Below are positions 56,165 to 64,000 of a DNA stretch of 64,000 nucleotides, piece by piece. Under the pieces are notes generated by a model. The model was not told the DNA's origin, made no database searches, and saw only the letters and a list, made by a program, of their open reading frames with translations. Each line of letters opens with the position of its first letter. Position 1 is the stretch's first letter. This DNA is from Pegoplata infirma (taxonomy: Eukaryota; Arthropoda; Insecta; Diptera; Anthomyiidae). Both the position numbers and the translations under genes were made by a program. The DNA lies in contig OY992539.1 in NCBI GenBank assembly GCA_963921195.1, positions 212,168,035 through 212,232,034 on the forward strand, written 5' to 3'.

Positions 56165-56480
56165 CGGTTTTTGCACAGACATGTTGGATACATTTTCTAA
56201 AGTATGTTGGCCTCCTAAACACGAATCTGTCATCAGAAAAGTTGTATCGAATCGCCTTCTCGATATATAGGCATTTTCATTTTTTGTGGACTAAGCGCTC
56301 AAAACGAATTTTTTTTTAATATTGAAAAAGTGTATGTTAAAGTTATTCATATTTTTATTTATTTGAACTTGGTCCACAAAAATTAAAAATGACTATATCT
56401 CGAGAAGGCGATTTGATACAATTTTTTGGTGTCAGATTCGTTTTTAGGAGGCAAACATTTTTAGGAAATGTGATTTAATC
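56165..56480. repeat. Inverted repeat with ~110-bp arms inside the 2.8-kb hAT
   Basis: TTGGCCTCCTAAACACGAATC and ATCGCCTTCTCGATATA (56207-56267) are mirrored by TATATCTCGAGAAGGCGAT and GATTCGTTTTTAGGAGGC (56393-56454), with TTTTTGTGGAC / GTCCACAAAAA inner ends. A hairpin with a ~65-nt loop. Confidence 0.65.
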
Positions 56481-57452
56481 TTCTTTTTTTAATTTTAACA
56501 AAAAAATCATAAAAATTGGTACGAACAAATGTATGAAAAAAATATTCAAATTTGGTTCAATATTTTAACTTTTGCAAATATTTCAGGATATACTTAATGG
56601 ATTTTAGATTTTCTTTTTATTGGAGTGTCTACTTAACACATCTGTTTTGAACAGGAAATTTCTTGCAAACTTCGGATACTTATAAGGATATAACCATAAA
56701 AAGGATATTTTGAACTTCCTTATAATATCCTGATGGTTTCCTTGATCGTACCGATTCCGGATTTCTTGCAAAAGTTACGTAATTTTATTGGGAATTTGAA
56801 TAAAAATGATATGAATAACTTTTACATAAACTTTTCAAATATTGAAACATATTCGGATTTTGCGTAAGATTTTACATTGAAAATAAATGCAAAGTGCCGT
56901 GGATGTCAATTTTTTTTAATTTGTAAACAAGAGTTATTATTTCTCAGAAATAATAAGGACTCAAACCGAACTAATATACCTATTAAATTATGAAATATAA
57001 AGCCCAACAATATAAAACACTAATAAAACAGACAATTAAAATTCAGCAATGGCAATTAAATTTGAGAAAAGTTTAGCTGAAATTCAAATGAAATCTAGAA
57101 AAAAAGTATTGAAACCTAGAAATTTCATTTGAAATTTGGAAAAGGCCAATAGTCATTTAGAAATTGTAATTCTCTATTAGTTTTTCTGAGAATGCGAACT
57201 TTTTAATTTCAGTTGTGATTTCTATATTTTAATTGGACTTTTTGAATTCCAATATGACTTTTAGAAATTTTAATATCCAAATGGAACAAAATTGAGGAAT
57301 ATGCTCTTTTTAATTTCAAAACCGCCAAAATCGGCTGGAGTTTGAGCCGCCGATCAGCCGATGATATCGGCGGCGGCGCGGCTCGTGGAAAAATATCGGC
57401 TTAGCGACTCAGCCGTCAGCCGCGCCGACCGGCTTGCTTCACTGCCTAGTGG

Positions 57453-59880
57453 TTAAAAATTTTTCAATGTTCAGATATTTTTAAAAAACAAAAGACTTAA
57501 GACACAAACTTTTGTTGATTGCACTAGTTTACAAATTAAAAAAAAATTTTGCGATCCAAGACATTTTGCATTTATTTTTCATAAAAAATGTTGCTCTTAG
57601 TCTGAAAAACAGGTCCAAAGGTTCTAAACAAAACTGTTTTCGAGATGTTTAAATTTTAAAATGTTTAAATTTTTAAAAAAGTGTTTGCACTTAAATAAAA
57701 ATATCTCCGAACCAAATCGGTGGACATATTTTTTTTTTTTTGTTTTAAATTGAAGGTAATTAAATGCTTTATCATTCTACATTTTTCTATCTTATTATCG
57801 CCTTAGGAGATATTAATCGATATATTGACAATTTTGCTTCAGCTTTTCTAAAATTTAGGAAAAAATGTAATTTCTATTGTAAATTTTACAAAAAAAAAAA
57901 AAAAACAATTTTCTTAATCTTCTTCAATCTTTTCTACAATCTTCTTCTCAATTTCAAGTCTGATATATTACGAAGAAACTGAAGAAGAAAATTTCTGTAC
58001 GAAAAAGATAAGAACTTTTCTCTAAGAAAAATATAAGAATATATTTTCTATAGAAAAAGTTCGAGAATTTTGTTATAAAAAAAATTTATCAGAAGTTAAT
58101 TATCTAAACAAAAAAAATTTGGAACCTAAAAACTTTTCTAAAGGAAACATCAAAGAATTTTTCCTTGTCTTTGGAAAAATCTGAGAATTTTTCTATAGGA
58201 CAAATCTGAAAATTTTCCTGTAGGAAAATTCAAGATTTTTGCTATAGGACAAATCTGAAAATTTGTCTATATTAATTTTTCTATTATTAAATTTTAAAAT
58301 TTTTTAATAGGAATATCTCAGAGAGAGACATATCTGAAAACCTGAGACCCCTGTAGAAAAAAATGTTTCGAAATCTAAGACATTTCCTTTAGGAAAAATG
58401 TCTCAGAATCTTAGAATTATTCTAGATGAAAAATGTCAGAATCTTGAACTACAGAAAAACTGTCTCAGAATCTGATTCTTTTTCTGTTGGAAAAATGTCT
58501 CAAAATTAATATTTTTCTATAGGAAAAATATTTAATAATCTGAGAATTTTACTTTGAACAACATGTTTCAGAACCTGAGACTTTTTACTTAGGAAAAATG
58601 TATCAAACAAACTTTTAGAACCAGAAACTTCTTCTATGTCCCAGAACCCAAAACTTAAGACTTTTATAAATTGCTCGGAACTTTTAAGCGTTTCGATGGA
58701 ACATTTTCAATAAAAAACAATTAGAACGTGAACCTCTTTATAGAAAATCTGTCTAAAAAAGTGTTCTACCGGAAACATATTTTAGAATCAGAGTATGAAA
58801 ACATGGAAAATGTAGCAGAATTTGATAATTCTTTTAAAAGAGGAATATTTCAAAGTCGGTAGTTATAATCTTTTAGATCTCCAACTTTTATTATCAAACT
58901 TTTTCTGTATATTAAAAAAATTTAAAAACCTAAGATTTTATCGGTTTAAAAATGTCTCACAGTTTTTTTAGGTTCTAAAATCTTTTTTATAGGAACAAAT
59001 TGTTAAAATTTACAAAAAAAAATCTACCAATTATGAATTTTTATATAAAAAATTCATTTAAATGCAGCAATGCTAACCAAGAGGTATACGCTAGAACCTG
59101 CTTAATTGATAATGCAAATCTTTTCGCCCTGAGTTTGCCTTTTCAATGCTAAGATATAAAAAAATGTTTTTTAAAACAAAAGACTTAAGACACAAACTTT
59201 AGTTGAAGACAAAAATAATTACAAGGAATTCAAAACAAAAGATATAAGAACAAAACTACTTAAGAATCTAAAATGGCCAAAAAATTATCCGCATGTGAAA
59301 CCTTTAATTCAGACCTCCCAATTTCAATTCTAAAATTCCCAAATAAAATCCAAAAAATGTCAATTTTTTTATTTTTTTTACCAACTGTAATTTCATGAAT
59401 TTGTGTAAGCCATTTTTCTATGTTTTTGAACAAAAAAATTAAGTTTTTAACACACATGGCTTACGCATGTTTGTAAGAAAGTATACCACTTTAATTGTAT
59501 TCGTTTGCTACATATCAAATATAAAATCGTGACTTATTGTTGAAAGTCTATTATAAAAGAAATGCGATTTTTGAGAAAGGATTGAGAAATTTTTGTATAT
59601 TGTATTTTTGATAAGTGTGGGATAAAATAAAAATTTAAATAGATTTTAAATTATAAAAAAATTTAATTATAACAGGAATATGTAAGAAGTTTTGGAAATA
59701 TGATATTTGGCACTGAATATCTTTTTTTTTGAGGTTGCCGATGTTGTTTTTAAGAAACTTAACTAGAACAGAAACTTTCAATATCACTCCTGAAACTAGT
59801 TGTAGAACTAACTAAATCTGATAATTTTTTTATACAGAAAAAATTCAAAAAATCTGAAATTTTTTTTGTACAAAAAATGT
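57453..59880. other. AT-rich DNA with decayed 35-bp satellite
   Basis: 57960-58980 carries many diverged monomers (AAAAATGTCTCAGAATC, GAATTTTTCTATAGGA). ACAAAAGACTTAAGACACAA occurs near 57488 and 59173, and a related AACAAAAGATATAAGAACAA near 59235. No gene recognised. Confidence 0.5.
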
Positions 59881-61495
59881 CTCAAAATCTGAAATTTTTT
59901 CTATACGAAAAATATCTTAAAATATGAGAATTTTTCTATACGAAAAATGTCTCAAAATCTGAGACTAAAAATTTTTCTATACGAAAAATGTCCCAGAATC
60001 TGAGAATTTTTCTATATGAATTTTTCCATATGAAAAAAGCCTCAGAATCTAAAACTTTTCCTATAAGAAAAATATCTCAGAATCTGAGACTTTCTGTAAG
60101 AAAAATCTCTCAGAATCTGAGACTTTTTCTATAGGAAAAATGTCTCAGAATCTGAGACTTTTTTTATAAAAAAATCTCTCAGAATCTGAGACTTTTTCTA
60201 TAAGAAAAATGTCTCAGAATCTGAGACTTTTTCTATAAGAAAAATGTCTCAGAATCTGAGACTTTTTCTATAAGAAAAATCTCTCAGAATCTGAGACTTT
60301 TTCTTTAAGAAAAATTTCTCAGAATCTGAGACTTTTTCTTTAAGAAAAATGTCTCAGAATCTGAGACTTTTTCTTTAAGAAAAATGTCTCAGAATCTGAG
60401 ACTTTTTCTTTAAGAAAAATGTCTCAGAATCTGAGACTTTTTCTTTAAGAAAAATGTCTCAGAATCTGAGACTTTTTCTTTAAGAAAAATGTCTCAGAAT
60501 CTGAGACTTTTTCTTTAAGAAAAATGTCTCAGAATCTGAGACTTTTTCTTTAAGAAAAATGTCTCAGAATCTGAGACTTTTTCTTTAAGAAAAATGTCTC
60601 AGAATCTGAGACTTTTTCTTTAAGAAAAATGTCTCAGAATCTGAGACTTTTTCTTTAAGAAAAATGTCTCAGAATCTGAGACTTTTTCTATAAGAAAAAT
60701 GTCTCAGAATCTGAGACTTTTTCTATAAGAAAAATGTCTCAGAATCTGAGACTTTTTCTATAAGAAAAATGTCTCAGAATCTGAGACTTTTTCTATAAGA
60801 AAAATGTCTCAGAATCTGAGACTTTTTCTATAAGAAAAATGTCTCAGAATCTGAGACTTTTTCTATAAGAAAAATGTCTCAGAATCTGAGACTTTTTCTA
60901 TAAGAAAAATGTCTCAGAATCTGAGACTTTTTCTATAAGAAAAATGTCTCAGAATCTGAGACTTTTTCTATAAGAAATGTCTCAGATTCTGAGACATGTC
61001 TCAGAATCTGAGACTTTTTTCTATAAGAAAAATGTCTCAGAATCTGAGACTTTTTTCTATAAGAAAAATGTCTCAGAATCTGAGACTTTTTTCTATAAGA
61101 AAAATGTCTCAGAATCTGAGACTTTTTTCTATAAGAAAAATGTCTCAGAATCTGAGACTTTTTTCTATAAGAAAAATGTCTCAGAATCTGAGACTTTTTT
61201 CTATAAGAAAAATGTCTCAGAATCTGAGACTTTTTCTATAAGAAAAATGTCTCAGAATCTGAGACTTTTTCTATAAGAAAAATGTCTCAGAATCTGAGAC
61301 TTTTTCTATAAGAAAAATGTCTCAGAATCTGAGACTTTTTCTATAGGAATCTGAGACTTTTTCTATAAGAAAAATGTGTCAGAATCTGAGACTTTTTCTA
61401 TAAGAAAAATGTGTCAGAATCTGAGACTTTTTCTATAAGAAAAATGTGTCAGAATCTGAGACTTTTTCTATTAGAAAAATTTCTTAGAATCTGAG
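59881..61495. repeat. 35-bp satellite array 2 (about 40 monomers)
   Basis: Same monomer as array 1 but with TTTTTCTATAAGAAAAAT or TTTTTCTTTAAGAAAAAT as the second dyad (7- to 8-bp arms). Variants are blocked: TTTAAG at about 60300-60660, TATAAG at 60690-60975 and again after 61230, ATGTGTCAG at 61370-61460. Left edge decayed, right edge abrupt near 61495. 60975-61005 holds a rearranged junction where GTCTCAGATTCTGAGAC appears. Confidence 0.95.
61006..61240 (+). repeat. 36-bp satellite variant block
   Basis: Seven monomers have one extra T (TTTTTTCTATAAG), giving a 36-bp period. As 36 is a multiple of 3, frames stay open and produce the 99- and 81-residue ORFs with 12-residue repeats (MSQNLRLFSIRK). 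This is arithmetic, not coding. Confidence 0.85.
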
Positions 61496-63640
61496 AAAAT
61501 TTCTGACTTTAATTTTCTTTTCTTTCCCTTTTCTTTTTTTTAATTTCTTACACTTTTCTCACCCTTCTCCAAGATTCGAATAAAAATTTTATCAGTTCAA
61601 ATATCAAAGATCTTTAAAAAATTATTTGTGTAATTAAACCAATTACAATCCAGTATTTGTAATTTGATTCTTTTCAATGTGTTTAAAATCCTTTATATTT
61701 CCAGTTTAATTGTTGTTTTTCATAATGTTTTTCTCATCTGTTAGTAGCTGCAATTACAATGTTGTCAGTTTTAGTGCAACACTTTTTTTTTTTTTTTGTT
61801 TCTTTAGTGTTATAAAGACTGTTGCTAGAAAAATACCAAACTATCACTTGTTTTTTTTTTGTGAACATTTTGTTGTGGTTTTTAATTTTTGCTACAAGGA
61901 GTAGTCTTTTTTACGCATTTAATTTAACAATGTTTTTAAGCAAAAGTTACAAAAAAATAGTTACATTTTCTGGTGTTGTTGATGTTTTTAAGTTTTTTTT
62001 TTTTTGTGACTGTTGTTTTTGGGAGTCTTACATAAATACCATTTAATGTGCTTGTTACCAGGCACCCAAACATACAATATGTTTTACAATCTTGTTATGG
62101 GGATTTTTTTGTATTTTTATTTTTTTAGACTTACTGAGATTTTTTGTTAAATAAATTGAAAATGAGGAAGATTTTTTTTGGTTAGTGACAGGGGGACATA
62201 ATCACGCAGAATTTGAGAATTTTTTTTATAAAGTTTTTTTTTTTGAAAATCTGAGAATTTTTTTATACGAAAGAATTTTTCGAAAAAATTATTTCAGAAT
62301 CTGAGAATTTTTCTATACGAATGTTTCAGAAACAATATCAGAAACTAAGAATTTTAAAATATGTTTCTAAAGGAAAAATGGTCTTAATATTTTTTTTTTA
62401 TTTACTGACAGTTTGAAATGTTGCATAATTTTAGGCTTAAATTTTAATTTTAAAATGTTGCCTACTTTTAGGATTTCTTTATATACAACACTAAAAGGCT
62501 TATTACTTTGTAAATTGTTTTGTTATAATTGTAAATTTTTAACTAAAAATCTAAGTTTCTGTGACATTTTCAGTAGATAAGCTAAAAATACTTAAAATTT
62601 TTTAGAATCTTAGATTTTTCCCAAATGAAATTTTTTTTTCAGAATTTGAAAAATTTTTTTGAAAATCTGAAAACTTTTGTACATGAAAAATATCTCAGTT
62701 TCTAAGATTTTTTTAAGAAGCCTGTGATTTTGTTAGATATTTTTTTTTTAATTTTTTCTCCTCCCAATCCCACTCCATACCCACCGTTTTGCTAGAAATT
62801 AAAAAAAAAAAAAAATCACACAACATACATATAATTTCAAATCATGTTTTTACATCACCTTTATTGCACTCTACTAGTTACCAACTACTTTCAATGTTGT
62901 AAGTATGTTCTCTATTTCATGTTTACTTACTTATTATCGAATAAGACAAAATCCTAATTATCAAATAAATTCCATTTAGCATGCAAAACTTATATACGCA
63001 TTTGATAATGACGATGATGAGGCTGCGGCTGATGAGGAGGATGATGATCAGTAGCTTTGCCTGCACATAACATACTATGTAGTCGTAATACGACTACTTG
63101 GGAGCACTTAAATTCCATACAACAAGATCAAAATTCAAACTCATATAATCGTATATCGGAATACATACAGACAAGATGATACAAGAAAGATAAAAATCTC
63201 AAGTTTCTCTATCATCACTACTACTTGCACAGTGTAGTACTACACTATAATGAACTACCCAAATATCAAACAAAAATTTTTTTAAAATAAAACAGCAGCA
63301 GGTCCAGGTAATTGTGATAAACAAAATAACTAGGAAAACTTATGGTTATTTTTTTTTTTATAACTTGAAGAAGTGCAGGAGGAGGAGAAGGAGGAGACAA
63401 AACTAAAAATCAATAAAAATAAAATCACAAAGCAAATGATATTACACAAAAAGGCGTGTGTTGTTGCGTGCCACTTAATTGCTGGTTGCAAGACCAAAAC
63501 AACTTGTTGTTTTGGATGCTGCTGCTGTTGTTGTGGCATCAACAATTATAAGCCAGAATATGAATAATAGTTAAAATTTATTATAATGATTAGAAAATAA
63601 ACTAACAATGAGGAAAATAACATTTTTGGAATATAAAGTT
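61496..63640. other. Mostly unique non-coding DNA
   Basis: 62200-62720 has decayed satellite words (CAGAATCTGAGAATTTTTC). 62840-63560 is less AT-rich and unique, with short GATGATGAGG (about 63010) and GGAGGAGAAGG/CTGCTGCTG tracts. ORFs at 63330-63545 and 63373-63567 reflect these tracts. No promoter, splice pattern or domain could be supported. Confidence 0.4.
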
Positions 63641-64000
63641 TCTTCCATGTGTCGATAACATAGTTTTCTGAAGAAATCTGTATCGGTAATACAGTTTTTG
63701 AAACAAAACTAGTTTTTGATATTAAAGTTTTCTAAAGAAACTATTGTAATCGATGTATCGATAACGAAGTTTTCTAAAGAAAACTCTATTTATTGATATA
63801 TCAATAAGAATGATTTCTAAAAAAACTATAGTAATCGATGTACCGACTATATTTATCGATGCATCGATAACAAAGTGTTATAAAGAAAACTATAGTTATC
63901 GATAAAAAAGTTTTCTAAATAAAACTTTAGTTATCGATGCATCGATAATAAAGTATTCTAAATAAAACTATCATTAACAAAGTTTCTAAAGAAACCTATA
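63641..64000. repeat. TATCGATGCATCGATA dyad repeat, runs off the window
   Basis: Degenerate 50-90-bp units combine ATCGATGCATCGATAA-type dyads (63752, 63855, 63936) with AAAGTTTTCTAAAGAAAACT. The words ATCGATA/TATCGAT occur many times. No gene. Confidence 0.65.

Larger units (their letters stand above)
54639..57444. mobile_element. hAT element, 2.8 kb, with nested insertions
   Basis: CAGTGAAGCAAGCCG at 54639 and CGGCTTGCTTCACTG ending at 57444, flanked by CCTAGTGG (54631-54638, 57445-57452). GC-rich GGCGGCGGC/CAGCCG words fill both ends (54660-54775 and 57335-57440), unlike the AT-rich core. No hAT transposase motif was found; much of the length is nested insertions. The 83-residue ORF at 54592-54843 (minus) is a translation of the GC-rich end. 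Confidence 0.88.

Noticed and set aside
60977..61276. 99-residue repeat protein
   Set aside because: Produced by the 36-bp satellite variant; no start context or domain.
63330..63545. Glutamine-rich, membrane-like 71-residue ORF
   Set aside because: Arises from CTG and GGA tracts; an overlapping ORF on the other strand is equally long; no supporting signals.
1..64000. LTR retrotransposon or endogenous virus
   Set aside because: No paired long terminal repeats with gag/pol-like frames were seen; the only reverse transcriptase is a LINE fragment.

Overview
The window is AT-rich animal DNA that reads as intergenic or long-intron sequence of a dipteran, most likely a higher (calyptrate-type) fly. 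The evidence is the many INE-1/DINE-1-like sequences (TATACCCTCC start, CATAAAGTATATA block, GTCC microsatellite, TTCGGC-ACA-GCCGAA hairpin before a CACTTGT end), dense hAT and Tc1/mariner elements, a tRNA-derived SINE-like family and several satellites. This is inference; no host protein-coding gene, rRNA or canonical tRNA was recognised. The only complete, plausibly functional reading frame is a transposase at 42760-43767 (minus). Everything else that looks coding is a transposon fragment or a frame kept open by tandem repeats.

Layout. 1-4.7 kb: AT-rich DNA, a 16-bp minisatellite that switches strand, and a 146-bp tandem repeat (one part of a dispersed AAAGTACC-rich family). 6.6-11.2 kb: a cluster of repeats carrying a hammerhead-like core, interrupted by a foldback element with two equal 577-bp arms and a 39-nt loop (8436-9628). 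13.5-17.1 kb: a DINE copy, then a 2.56-kb element with a 9-bp target duplication and subterminal GGGAGTTATTTCAT repeats, holding a further TA-flanked element. 17.9-21.8 kb: a nest of up to four levels (CACCG foldback MITE > palindromic Tc1 element > hAT > TA-flanked MITE), with a DINE in the other Tc1 arm. 22-29 kb: degenerate tandem repeats, more CACCG elements, tRNA-like SINE units and a DINE. 29-38 kb: the AAAGTACC family acting as host for two hAT elements, a one-ended hAT copy and a long-TIR TA element that holds a DINE and a 5'-truncated LINE.

38-64 kb: degenerate tandem DNA with a recurrent AAAAGACTTAAG motif and two homogeneous arrays of one 35-bp satellite (39.6-42.6 and 59.9-61.5 kb), each monomer made of two dyads. 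An apparently intact DD37E Tc1/mariner element with 32-bp TIRs sits at the edge of the first array. Also here are a TA-flanked MITE (44.6-45.6), a TAA-flanked MITE (47.6-47.9), a hAT MITE inside a DINE (48.9-49.4), two adjacent CACCG elements (53.0-54.5), a 2.8-kb hAT with nested insertions (54.6-57.4) and an ATCGAT-rich dyad repeat running off the end of the window.

Functionally the window is a layered record of transposition. Only the DD37E transposase looks able to act. The foldback element, if transcribed, would make one long double-stranded RNA built of 21-bp units. All boundaries were read by eye; those with exact target duplications are the most reliable.
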